Of a stretch of DNA of 64,000 nt, positions 27,594 through 35,834 are shown in pieces. The translations under genes and the position numbers were made by a program. The stretch comes from CAYXSX01 sp964467925 (GTDB lineage: Bacteria; Pseudomonadota; Alphaproteobacteria; Micavibrionales; Micavibrionaceae), in NCBI GenBank assembly GCA_964467925.1, contig CAYXSX010000006.1, positions 1 to 64,000 of the forward strand. The letters are read 5' to 3'. The stretch's first letter is position 1. Each line of letters opens with the position of its first letter. The notes beneath the pieces were generated by a model. The model searched no databases. It saw only the letters and a list, made by a program, of their open reading frames with translations, and was not told the DNA's origin.

Positions 27594-27694
27594 GCTTCGC
27601 CCTTCGGGCTACGCCTGGCAAGCCGGGCGTTAGGCCGATATAGGGCAAAGCCTGCCCGGCGAAGCCTCTAGGCGAAGTCGGGCTAACGCAGATG
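27594..27694. repeat. Composite palindrome after tRNA-Leu
   Basis: A GC-rich stretch directly after the tRNA-Leu CCA end, containing nested inverted segments such as GGCTTCGCCC/GGGCTACGCC and GCCGGGC/GCCCGGC. It may end or process the tRNA transcript, or be another dispersed palindromic element; no protein is encoded. Confidence 0.55.
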
Positions 27695-27728
27695 GATGTA
27701 AACAAAGTAACAAAAGAAGAATTTGGAT

Positions 27729-29162
27729 ATGCAAGTTAAAGAGATCAAAAAAGACGGCCTCAGCCACGAAATGGAAGTCACCATTCCCGCGAACGACATC
27801 GATAAGCGCGTGGATGAGAAGCTGAAAGAGGTCGGCAAGACGATCAGAATGCCGGGTTTCAGACCGGGCAAGGTGCCGATGAACATCCTGAAGCAAAAAT
27901 ACGGCAAGATGGTTCTGGGCGAGGTTTTGGAAGGCGCGGTGAACGAAACGTCGCAAAAGGCGCTTAACGACAAGAAACTCAAGCCCGCGCTGCAACCCAA
28001 GATCGAGGTTAAATCTTTCGATGAGGGCAAAGATCTCGTTTACAGCATGACGGTCGAAGTTATGCCTGAATTCAAAATCGCCGATTACAAGGGCCTGAAG
28101 CTGCAGCGTATGGTGGCAAAGCCTGATGACAAGGCGGTGAATGAGGCGCTGGAAAATATCGCAGCCTCTAACAAATCCTCCAAAAAAATCGAAACCGCAC
28201 GCGCGTCCAAAAAGGGCGACATCGTCGTGATTGATTTCCACGGCCGTACGGCAGACGATAACAAAGAACATCCGGGCATGCATGCCCACGGGCACCAGTT
28301 GGAGCTTGGTTCCGGCCAGTTCATTGAGGGTTTCGAAGATCAACTGACCGGTAAAAAGGCGGGCGAGAAGGTCGAAGTAAAAGTAACATTCCCGGAAGCC
28401 TACGGCGCGCCTGAGCTTGCGGGCCGCGATGCGATCTTCGATGTAGACCTTCAGGAAATTCGCGAAGTCACAGAAGCCAAAGTGGATGACGAATTTGCAA
28501 AATCTCTCGGCCTTGATGACGTGAAGGCGCTGAAAAACGCGGTATCTGAGCAGCTTGGTAAAGAGCTTGAAGGTCATACGCGCCTGCGCCTGAAGAAAGA
28601 ATTAATGGACAAGCTGGACGCGGCCCATGATTTCGAAGTTCCTGCCGGTATGCTGGACATGGAATACAACAACATTGTGCGTCAGGTTGAAATGGAACAC
28701 CAGCAGGCGGGCGGTAAAGGTTCGCTTTCTGATGAAGAAAAGGCGGAGCTTAAGGAAATTGCGGGTCGCCGCGTTCGTCTTGGCCTTATTCTTGCGGAGA
28801 TCGGCAATCAGAACAATATTCAGGTTTCCGACCCCGAGTTGCAAAAAGCCGTGATCAGCGAAGCGCAGAAATATCCGGGTCAGGAGCGCGAAGTATTCGA
28901 TTACTATTCCAAGAACCGCAATGCGCTTGAATCGCTTCGTGCGCCTGTGTTCGAGGAAAAAGTCGTCGATTTCATTCTTGAGCTTGCCGAAATTACGGAC
29001 AAGGAAGTTACCGCCGAAGAGCTTACAGCCGGTGACGACGAAATTCCGGTAAAGGAGAAAAAGCCAGCAGCGAAAAAAGCAGCCGCCAAGAAAGACGACG
29101 GCGATGCGGACAAGCCCGCCAAAAAACCGGCAGCGAAGAAAAAGGCAGCCGCTAAGTCTTAA
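27729..29162 (+). CDS. tig: Trigger factor (ribosome-bound chaperone)
   Basis: Binds ribosomes at the exit tunnel and shields nascent chains. The start is the ATG at 27729, preceded by AAGAAG. The N-terminal ribosome-binding domain has the signature GFRPGKVP (about 43-50). The FKBP-type prolyl isomerase domain spans about 150-245 (GDIVVIDFHGR, ELGSGQFIEGFE, VTFPEAYGAPELAG), followed by the helical chaperone domain. From about residue 440 the protein carries a Lys/Ala/Asp-rich low-complexity tail, which I recall as a recurrent alphaproteobacterial feature. It heads the tig-clpP-lon-hup block. Confidence 0.96.
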   Translation: MQVKEIKKDGLSHEMEVTIPANDIDKRVDEKLKEVGKTIRMPGFRPGKVPMNILKQKYGKMVLGEVLEGAVNETSQKALNDKKLKPALQPKIEVKSFDEGKDLVYSMTVEVMPEFKIADYKGLKLQRMVAKPDDKAVNEALENIAASNKSSKKIETARASKKGDIVVIDFHGRTADDNKEHPGMHAHGHQLELGSGQFIEGFEDQLTGKKAGEKVEVKVTFPEAYGAPELAGRDAIFDVDLQEIREVTEAKVDDEFAKSLGLDDVKALKNAVSEQLGKELEGHTRLRLKKELMDKLDAAHDFEVPAGMLDMEYNNIVRQVEMEHQQAGGKGSLSDEEKAELKEIAGRRVRLGLILAEIGNQNNIQVSDPELQKAVISEAQKYPGQEREVFDYYSKNRNALESLRAPVFEEKVVDFILELAEITDKEVTAEELTAGDDEIPVKEKKPAAKKAAAKKDDGDADKPAKKPAAKKKAAAKS

Positions 29163-29266
29163 TAACTTTCGACTTAATGAACGATGAGACTTGAACAAAC
29201 CGTGCCAACTCGGCTACGGTTTGTTTGCATTTGAAATTCAACCATACCGATTCTAGGAAGTTAATA

Positions 29267-29929
29267 ATGACCGAACGTGACCCCCTCGAAGTTTACAACA
29301 ACTATCTTGTTCCGACCGTAATCGAGCAGACCAACCGTGGCGAGCGGGCCTTCGACATTTATTCACGCTTGCTCAAAGAGCGCATTATTTTCCTGACCGG
29401 GGAGGTGAACGACCATGTCTCCTCGCTGATTTGCGCTCAGCTTCTGTTCCTTGAATCGGAAAACCCCAAAAAGCCGATTTCGTTTTACATTAACTCTCCC
29501 GGCGGGGTGGTGACCTCCGGTTTGGCGATGTACGACACGATGCAATATATCAAACCGGAAGTTTCGACCGTTTGTATCGGGCAGGCGGCGTCCATGGGGT
29601 CGTTATTGCTGGCTGCCGGTGCTGCGGGCAAGCGTTATGCGCTTCCCAACGCGCGTATCATGATTCACCAGCCCTCCGGCGGTGCTCGTGGTCAGGCCAC
29701 AGACATTGAAATTCAGGCTCAGGAAATTTTGCGCCTGCGTGCCCGTTTGAACGAGATTTACGTTCATCACACCGGCCAGAAACTGGCCACAGTTGAAAAA
29801 GCCATGGAGCGAGATAACTTTATGGGTGCGAAAGAAGCCAAGGCGTTCGGTTTGATCGACGAAGTGGTTACCAGCCATCCGGCCCTCGAAAAGGACAAAG
29901 ACGCCAAAGACGGCGACGATAAAAAGTAA
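29267..29929 (+). CDS. clpP: ATP-dependent Clp protease proteolytic subunit
   Basis: The tetradecameric serine protease core that degrades proteins fed by ClpX or ClpA. The start MTERDPLEV at 29267 follows AGGAAG, and an upstream in-frame ATG is rejected. In 220 residues the catalytic Ser109 (GQAASMGSLL) and His134 (MIHQPSGGARGQ) are visible, and the catalytic Asp lies near RDNFMGAKEA. The conserved IFLTGEV and FYINSPGG strands are present. It follows tig by 104 bp. The usual next gene, clpX, is missing; lon follows directly. Confidence 0.97.
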   Translation: MTERDPLEVYNNYLVPTVIEQTNRGERAFDIYSRLLKERIIFLTGEVNDHVSSLICAQLLFLESENPKKPISFYINSPGGVVTSGLAMYDTMQYIKPEVSTVCIGQAASMGSLLLAAGAAGKRYALPNARIMIHQPSGGARGQATDIEIQAQEILRLRARLNEIYVHHTGQKLATVEKAMERDNFMGAKEAKAFGLIDEVVTSHPALEKDKDAKDGDDKK

Positions 29930-29962
29930 ATCACGCACTTTAGGGGCTGATCTTTCGGTAAG

Positions 29963-29985
29963 CGGGTTGATTTTCGATCCACCCG
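29963..29985 (+). terminator. Possible terminator hairpin after clpP
   Basis: An imperfect stem CGGGTTGAT...ATCCACCCG, with one G-T and a G-A-type weakness, closes on a TTTCG loop 34 bp after the clpP stop. It is followed by CATTTTAGTTT, which is not a full T-run, so intrinsic termination is uncertain. Confidence 0.35.
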
Positions 29986-30091
29986 GTCCATTTTAGTTTA
30001 ATAATGGTCTTTATTTTAAGGTTATGGTTCAAAACCGCCTTAAAATACGTCATAATGGTTAGATAAACAGAAGATTTAAGGTTAAATATAT

Positions 30092-32503
30092 ATGTTAGGT
30101 GCCAAACCAAGCGGGCTTGCCGTTCTTCCCCTTCGCGATATTGTTGTTTTTCCGCACATGATTGTGCCGCTTTTTGTGGGCCGTGAAAAATCGGTTCAGG
30201 CGCTTGAGCATGTCATGCACAACGGCAAGCAGATTTTGCTGGTTACGCAAAAATCACCCTCCGAAGACGATCCGGGTCCGGATGAGCTTTATAATGTCGG
30301 GACGATCGGCACGATTTTGCAGCTTTTGAAACTTCCCGACGGTACGGTTAAGGTACTGGTTGAGGGCGGCGCGCGCGTTAAAATCACCAAATTCACCGAT
30401 AACAAAGATTATCTTGAGGCGTATACAAGCGAGATCAAGGATACAACGGTTGCTGATGACGAGTTGGAGGCTCTGGCCCGTGCGGTCATGGCGCAGTTCG
30501 AGCAGTATGTGAAATTGAACAAGAAAATTCCGCCCGAGGTGATCGTTTCGGTCAATCAGATTGAAGAACCATCCAAAATGGCCGATACGGTGGCATCACA
30601 TCTTGCGCTCAAGCTCGAGCAGAAGCAGGAGTTGCTGGAGCTGCCCACCACATTGGAGCGTCTGGAGCGGATCTATGGTTTCATGGAGGGGGAGATCGGT
30701 GTTCTTCAGGTTGAGAAACGCATTCGCAACCGCGTAAAACGCCAGATGGAAAAAACCCAGCGCGAATATTATCTGAACGAACAGATGAAGGCGATCCAGA
30801 AGGAGCTCGGCGAGTCCGAGGATGGTCTGGATGAAATGGGAGAGCTTGAGAAAAAGATTGAAGAGACCAAGCTTACCAAGGAAGCGCTTGAGCGCGCCAA
30901 GCACGAGATGAAAAAGCTGCGGCAGATGAGCCCGATGTCGGCCGAGGCGACAGTCGTACGTAATTATCTGGACTGGATTTTGAGTGTTCCGTGGGCAAAA
31001 CGCACCCGCGTGAAGAAAGATATCCGTCAGGCGCAAAAGACACTCGATAAAGATCATTACGGCCTTGAGAAGGTCAAGGAACGCATTCTTGAATATCTGG
31101 CCGTGCAACAACGCATGAACAAGGTCAAGGGGCCTATCCTTTGTCTTGTCGGCCCGCCGGGCGTGGGTAAAACATCGCTTGGTAAATCGATTGCCGATTC
31201 CACAAACCGTAAATTTGTGCGCATGTCGTTGGGCGGCGTGCGGGACGAAAGCGAAATTCGCGGTCACCGCCGCACTTATATAGGTGCGATGCCGGGCAAG
31301 ATCATACAGGGTATGAAAAAAGCCAAGGTCAGCAACCCGCTTTTCCTGCTGGATGAGATTGACAAGCTGGGCAGTGATTACCGCGGTGATCCGTCTTCGG
31401 CGTTGCTCGAAGTGCTGGACCCCGAACAAAACGCCACGTTCCAGGACCATTATCTGGAACTTGATTACGATTTGTCCGATGTCATGTTCGTTTGTACGGC
31501 AAATTCGATCAGTAACATGCCGCGCCCCTTGCTGGACCGGATGGAGATTATCCGCATTTCCGGTTATACCGAGGATGAGAAGCTAGAGATCGTCAAACGT
31601 CACCTGTTGAAAAAGCAGATGCAGGCGACAGGTTTGAAATCGGGCGAATTCAGCATCAGTGATGCAGCCATCCGTCATCTGATCCGTTATTACACCCGCG
31701 AGGCGGGCGTGCGTAACCTTGAGCGCGAGCTGGCCAATCTGTGCCGCAAGGCGATCAAGGACATCCTCATGAAGGGTAAGAAAAACATTTCGATTACACC
31801 GAAAGGTGTCGAGAAATATGCCGGCATTCGCAAGTTCCGCTACGGCGAGGTTGACGAGGAAGACCGTATCGGCGTCGTCACAGGACTTGCTTACACAGAA
31901 ACGGGCGGCGACCTTTTGTCTATCGAGGCGGTTTCCATGCCCGGCAAGGACGGCAAGGTTTCCATGACCGGGAACCTGAAGGACGTGATGAAGGAATCCA
32001 TTACGGTGGCCGAAATGCTGATCAAATCGCGCGCGGTACAATACGGGTTCGATTATGAAGACCTGAAGGAAAAACAAATCCACGTTCACGTGCCCGAAGG
32101 CGCGACGCCCAAGGATGGACCTTCCGCAGGGGCGGCAATGGTGACGGCCATTACCTCGGCCCTGTCCGGTATTGAGGTGCGCAAGGATATCGCCATGACG
32201 GGCGAGGTGAATTTGCGCGGTAACGTGACGGCGATTGGTGGTCTGAAAGAGAAGTTGCTGGCGGCGCTGCGCGGCGGCATTACCAAGGTTTTGATCCCTC
32301 AGGACAACGAAAAGGACCTTCCGGACATTCCGGCGAACGTCAAGAAGGGGCTGGAGATCGTGCCTGTCCGAACCATTGATGAGGTATTATCGCATGCATT
32401 ATTGAGTATGCCGCAACCAAGGGTTGGTGAAAAAGAGCAAAAAATCGACCCAATTGCCTCGGAAAGTGCAGAAAACAAGGGCCAAGACGTAATTCGCCAT
32501 TGA
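30092..32503 (+). CDS. lon: ATP-dependent protease Lon
   Basis: A hexameric AAA+ serine protease that clears damaged and regulatory proteins. The 803-residue protein has the N-terminal substrate domain (LPLRDIVVFPHM), a coiled linker (NEQMKAIQKELG), an AAA+ module with Walker A GPPGVGKTSLG (about 353-363) and LDEIDKL, and a C-terminal protease domain. Catalytic Ser678 lies in PKDGPSAGAAM, and catalytic Lys near 721 in GGLKEKLLAALRGG. The final 35 residues are a charged, non-conserved tail. It stands between clpP and hup, with an AT-rich 161-bp upstream region likely to hold its own promoter. Confidence 0.97.
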   Translation: MLGAKPSGLAVLPLRDIVVFPHMIVPLFVGREKSVQALEHVMHNGKQILLVTQKSPSEDDPGPDELYNVGTIGTILQLLKLPDGTVKVLVEGGARVKITKFTDNKDYLEAYTSEIKDTTVADDELEALARAVMAQFEQYVKLNKKIPPEVIVSVNQIEEPSKMADTVASHLALKLEQKQELLELPTTLERLERIYGFMEGEIGVLQVEKRIRNRVKRQMEKTQREYYLNEQMKAIQKELGESEDGLDEMGELEKKIEETKLTKEALERAKHEMKKLRQMSPMSAEATVVRNYLDWILSVPWAKRTRVKKDIRQAQKTLDKDHYGLEKVKERILEYLAVQQRMNKVKGPILCLVGPPGVGKTSLGKSIADSTNRKFVRMSLGGVRDESEIRGHRRTYIGAMPGKIIQGMKKAKVSNPLFLLDEIDKLGSDYRGDPSSALLEVLDPEQNATFQDHYLELDYDLSDVMFVCTANSISNMPRPLLDRMEIIRISGYTEDEKLEIVKRHLLKKQMQATGLKSGEFSISDAAIRHLIRYYTREAGVRNLERELANLCRKAIKDILMKGKKNISITPKGVEKYAGIRKFRYGEVDEEDRIGVVTGLAYTETGGDLLSIEAVSMPGKDGKVSMTGNLKDVMKESITVAEMLIKSRAVQYGFDYEDLKEKQIHVHVPEGATPKDGPSAGAAMVTAITSALSGIEVRKDIAMTGEVNLRGNVTAIGGLKEKLLAALRGGITKVLIPQDNEKDLPDIPANVKKGLEIVPVRTIDEVLSHALLSMPQPRVGEKEQKIDPIASESAENKGQDVIRH

Positions 32504-32660
32504 ATTTGCCTTAAAAAAAGCTTACAAACGATTCTATGAAGTCGAGACTGCCTCTGGCTTACAGAGAAATTTTCGACATGTTGACCGGATTGTTTGTTGC
32601 TTTTTTAAATAGATGAAACGGTCTTTTTTGCTAACCTTGTAGAATCCGAAGGGGATTATT

Positions 32661-32936
32661 ATGAACAAACAAGATCTAGTTGCAAAAGTTGCTGCAAATG
32701 CAGACATTTCCAAATCCAAAGCTGCTCAGGCTGTTGACGCTGTTATCGATGCGATCAAAGCAAGCCTGAAAAAAGGCGATGATGTACGTCTGGTTGGCTT
32801 CGGCACATTCTCAGTTGCCAAGCGCGCCGCTACAACAGGCCGTAACCCCCGCACAGGCGAGCCGATCAAGATTCCGGCTTCCAAGCAGCCCAAGTTCAAG
32901 GCGGGTAAAGAGCTGAAAGAAGCTGTTAACAAGTAA
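32661..32936 (+). CDS. hup: DNA-binding protein HU
   Basis: A 91-residue histone-like protein that bends and compacts DNA. MNKQDLVAKVA, the helix KAAQAVDAVIDAI, and the arm segment FGTFSVAKRAATTGRNPRTGEPIKIPASKQPKFKAGK split over the beta ribbon are all typical of HU. A good ribosome binding site (GAAGGGGA) precedes the ATG. It follows lon as in many proteobacteria and is followed by a strong terminator, so it ends the tig-clpP-lon-hup block. Confidence 0.97.
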   Translation: MNKQDLVAKVAANADISKSKAAQAVDAVIDAIKASLKKGDDVRLVGFGTFSVAKRAATTGRNPRTGEPIKIPASKQPKFKAGKELKEAVNK

Positions 32937-32960
32937 TCGCTTCTAAACGAAGAATTCTAA

Positions 32961-32993
32961 AAAACCCCGCTTATCCGGCGGGGTTTTTTTATT
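32961..32993 (+). terminator. Rho-independent terminator after hup
   Basis: A stem ACCCCGC...GCGGGGT with a short TTATCC loop is preceded by A residues and followed by seven T residues, 25 bp after the hup stop. The A/T flanks make it usable from both strands, and the convergent broken gene stops inside it. Confidence 0.9.
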
Positions 32994-33322
32994 TGTAATC
33001 TTCTAATACCGGACCGAAGCAGGTTACCATTTTGTTGGAGTTACCAGCTATATTAACTTCTACAGGAAGGTCAGAGAGGTGTGGTGCAATGGCGTTAAAG
33101 CAGGTTTCCAAGTCAGAATATTTTTGAAAGGAAGCCACTACCGATATTCCGGGGGGGGAGAGTATCGAGAATATGTTCTAGGTGCTCATAGCGTCCCCCA
33201 AGCTCTTTTAATTTTCTACCTAAGGCAATACTCCAATCTCTGGTTTCCCCATCCAGCATGGGAAGTCTGTGTGTCTGATTGTGCCTTTTTAACTGATTAT
33301 CAAAAATGAGGGTTATGAGCAT
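32989..33322 (-). pseudogene. Frameshifted small gene (about 110 aa) interrupted at a G8 tract
   Basis: The reverse strand reads MLITLIFDNQ... for 56 codons to a run of eight C residues (33151-33158 on the plus strand G8), after which the frame reaches a stop at 33113. Removing one base of the run gives an uninterrupted continuation (ISVVASFQKYSDLETCFNAI... to FGPVLEDYK) ending at 32989. The two halves read as one coherent soluble protein of about 110 residues; I do not recognise it. It may be a true pseudogene, a phase-variable gene or a sequencing error in the homopolymer. It is convergent with hup and its stop lies in the hup terminator. Confidence 0.6.
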
Positions 33323-33462
33323 AAGTACACCTAATTTGTTATTGAAAGGAAGGTTTTAAAACAATGTTGTTTGTTATGCAAATAAAATTAGTTAAAAAAA
33401 CCATTCACTCTAAGCTTGATTTTTATTGCGCAAGACATTATTGATAGCGCTCACCCCAACGG

Positions 33463-33537
33463 GGGCGGTTAGCTCAGTGGTAGAGCGCCTCGTTTACACC
33501 GAGGATGTCGGGAGTTCGACCCTCTCACCGCCCACCA
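33463..33537 (+). tRNA. tRNA-Val (TAC)
   Basis: A 75-nt cloverleaf with acceptor GGGCGGT/ACCGCCC, anticodon stem CCTCG/CGAGG around TTTACAC (anticodon TAC), T-loop TTCGACC and an encoded CCA. It lies directly upstream of ispG. Confidence 0.97.
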
Positions 33538-33599
33538 CCCTTTCCTCCCATCTTTTCCTTCTCCTTGATTTCCGGCCCCTGAAACGCTACATAAAGCGC

Positions 33600-34844
33600 A
33601 TGGTTGAGCTATCCCCCATACAGCGCCACAAAACGCATTCAGTGAAGGTCCGCAATGTCGTTGTTGGCGGCGGAGCGCCCGTTGTGGTGCAGTCCATGAC
33701 GAATACGGATACGGCGGATGTTGAGAAGACGTTCGATCAGGTCAAGCGCCTGTTTCTCGCGGGCTCGGAAATCGTGCGCGTGACGGTGAATAACGAGGAT
33801 GCGGCCAAAGGCGTGATTGCTTTGCGGGAACTCCTCATTTCCGAAGGTCTGGACGTACCGCTTGCAGGGTGTTTCCATTATAACGGCCATACGCTTTTAT
33901 CCGAATATCCCGGCCTTTGCGAGGCGCTGGATAAATACCGCATCAATCCCGGCAATGTCGGTTTTGGCGGCAAGCGCGATAAGCAGTTCGAGATTATGAT
34001 CGAAAAAGCCGTGGAATATAACAAGGCGGTGCGCATCGGCGTGAACTGGGGCAGTCTTGATCAGGATTTGGCCACGAAGCTGATGGATGAAAACGGTAAG
34101 CGGGATAATCCATGGTCAGCAGAAGCGGTAACACGCGAGGCGTTGGTGCAGTCCGCTCTTCTTTCCGCGCAGAAGGCTGAAAAAATCGGCCTGTGCAAGG
34201 ATCAGATTATTTTATCGGCCAAGGTCAGCCGCGTGCCGGATTTGATCGCCGTTTACCGCGAACTGGCGGGGCGCAGTAATTACGCGCTGCATCTGGGCCT
34301 TACCGAAGCGGGAATGGGATCGAAGGGGATCGTGGCAACCGCCTTGGGCGAGGGGATACTGCTCTATGAAGGGATCGGCGATACGATCCGTGCCTCTTTA
34401 ACGCCGGAGCCGGGCGGCGCACGCACGCAGGAAGTCAAAGTATGTCAGGAGATATTGCAGGCGCTGGGCATCCGGTCTTTCGCGCCGGAGGTTTCAGCCT
34501 GCCCAGGATGCGGGCGTACGACCTCGACCTATTTTCAGGAGCTCGCGCAAACCATCCAGCATTTTCTGGATGTTAAAATGCCAATTTGGGCGCAAAAATA
34601 CCCCGGCGTGGAGACGATGAAAGTGGCCGTGATGGGGTGCATTGTGAACGGCCCCGGGGAGAGCAAATACGCCGATATCGGTATCTCTTTGCCCGGTACG
34701 GGTGAAAGCCCCGTAGCGCCGGTGTTTATCGACGGCAAAAAAGCGCAAACCTTACGCGGCGATAAAATCGCCGAAGAGTTTCAGGATATAGTCGAAAATT
34801 ACGTCACCGCACGCTTTGGCGGGGACAAAAGCGAAGCGGCTTAA
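33600..34844 (+). CDS. ispG: 4-hydroxy-3-methylbut-2-en-1-yl diphosphate synthase
   Basis: Converts methylerythritol cyclodiphosphate to HMBPP with a 4Fe-4S cluster, the penultimate step of the MEP isoprenoid pathway. The start is ATG at 33600; the open frame continues upstream through tRNA-Val and is rejected there. The 414-residue protein has VQSMTNTDTADVEKT near the N-terminus, the TIM-barrel signature ALHLGLTEAGMGSKG, and the cluster ligands Cys301, Cys304 (SACPGCGRTT) and Cys347 (GCIVNGPGES). No clear ribosome binding site precedes the ATG, which lies 62 bp after the tRNA. Confidence 0.96.
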   Translation: MVELSPIQRHKTHSVKVRNVVVGGGAPVVVQSMTNTDTADVEKTFDQVKRLFLAGSEIVRVTVNNEDAAKGVIALRELLISEGLDVPLAGCFHYNGHTLLSEYPGLCEALDKYRINPGNVGFGGKRDKQFEIMIEKAVEYNKAVRIGVNWGSLDQDLATKLMDENGKRDNPWSAEAVTREALVQSALLSAQKAEKIGLCKDQIILSAKVSRVPDLIAVYRELAGRSNYALHLGLTEAGMGSKGIVATALGEGILLYEGIGDTIRASLTPEPGGARTQEVKVCQEILQALGIRSFAPEVSACPGCGRTTSTYFQELAQTIQHFLDVKMPIWAQKYPGVETMKVAVMGCIVNGPGESKYADIGISLPGTGESPVAPVFIDGKKAQTLRGDKIAEEFQDIVENYVTARFGGDKSEAA

Positions 34845-34884
34845 TTCTCTTGTTCTTTTCATATTGTTTTGTTAGTTTTGCCTA

Positions 34885-35043
34885 ATGGATTATGAAGACG
34901 ATGACAGTTATCTGACACAAGCTTTTTGCATGAATGCGGGTGCTGTGCTTGGTGCCCTTGTTGCTTTGCCTTTTCCTGCGGCCATACCCTTTACAGGTGC
35001 TGTGGGCGCTATCGTGGGCGGGCGACTTGCCCATGAGCTTTAA
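34885..35043 (+). CDS. Small glycine-zipper membrane protein, 52 aa
   Basis: A short open frame starting MDYEDDDSYLTQAF, with an acidic head followed by a hydrophobic Gly/Ala-rich stretch (GAVLGALVALPF ... GAVGAIVGGRLAHEL). The repeated Gly spacing (G-x-x-x-G) is that of glycine-zipper segments that pack in membranes. The ribosome binding site is weak. The stop overlaps that of the convergent TerC-like gene by 4 bp, the same tight packing seen at other genes here. Coding status rests on composition and fit between neighbours only. Confidence 0.5.
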   Translation: MDYEDDDSYLTQAFCMNAGAVLGALVALPFPAAIPFTGAVGAIVGGRLAHEL

Positions 35044-35762
35044 TCAACCTTTTTAGCCTTGATGCTCCGCACTTTCATGTTGAGAACCTCGACCATGAAA
35101 GAGAAGGCCATCGCGAAATAGAGGTAGCCTTTGGGGATGTGAAAATCCAGCCCGTCGGCGATGAGGGCCGTGCCGATAAGGAGCATAAAGCTTAAGCCCA
35201 GCATTTTAACGGTAGGGTGAGCGGTAATAAAATCGCTAACTTTGTCTACAGCCATGGCCATGATTATCATCGAGATAACAATTGCTGTTACCATCACACT
35301 TAAATGGTCGGCAATTCCGATTGCCGTAATAACACTGTCAAAAGAAAACACGATGTCCATAACGGCGATTTGTATGATCACCATGCCAAAAGCTGTAAAT
35401 TTAGCCACTTTTTGTGGGTCGGCGGCATCTTCCAATTGTTCGTGAATTTCTGATGTTCCTTTCGCTAAAAGGAAAAGGCCTCCCAACAGAAGTAAAATGT
35501 CCCGACCCGATATACCGACATCAAAAATTGTAAACAATGTTTCTTCTAAATGAGCAATCCAGAAGGCTATAGACAGCAATAAAATCCGTGTGGCCAAGGC
35601 GGCCATTAATCCCAGCTTACGGGCGAATTTCTTTTTTTCCTTAGGCAGCCTGTCTGTTAGAATGGAAATGAGAATAAGGTTATCTATCCCCAGAACGATT
35701 TCTAATGCTGTAAGGGTAAGAAAGGCCGCCCATATGGCGGGGTCGAGGGCAAGCTCCAGCAT
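35040..35762 (-). CDS. TerC-family integral membrane protein
   Basis: A 240-residue membrane protein with about seven helices. The TerC signature residues are visible: ALEIVLGIDNLILISIL with the conserved acidic Glu and Asp in the first helices, and the mirrored VMDIVFSFDSVITAIG in the second half. Members of the family have been linked to metal-ion (often manganese) export or to metalation of secreted enzymes, and to tellurium resistance in some plasmids. This short form without CBS domains resembles YoaE/YgdQ-type proteins. The specific substrate cannot be stated. Confidence 0.88.
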   Translation of the reverse strand: MLELALDPAIWAAFLTLTALEIVLGIDNLILISILTDRLPKEKKKFARKLGLMAALATRILLLSIAFWIAHLEETLFTIFDVGISGRDILLLLGGLFLLAKGTSEIHEQLEDAADPQKVAKFTAFGMVIIQIAVMDIVFSFDSVITAIGIADHLSVMVTAIVISMIIMAMAVDKVSDFITAHPTVKMLGLSFMLLIGTALIADGLDFHIPKGYLYFAMAFSFMVEVLNMKVRSIKAKKVD

Positions 35763-35834
35763 TACTTTACTTTTTACTCCGCAAGAACATGTCTGTTAGA
35801 CTACTCCTGAGCCGGATAAAGATAAAGGGGTGTC

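Noticed and set aside
27594..27694. tRNA-Leu attachment site of an integrated element
   Set aside because: No integrase and no repeated 3' tRNA end are visible; the following genes tig-clpP-lon are core genes.
33426..33599. N-terminal extension of ispG through tRNA-Val
   Set aside because: The frame is open by chance across the tRNA gene; the conserved protein begins at 33600.
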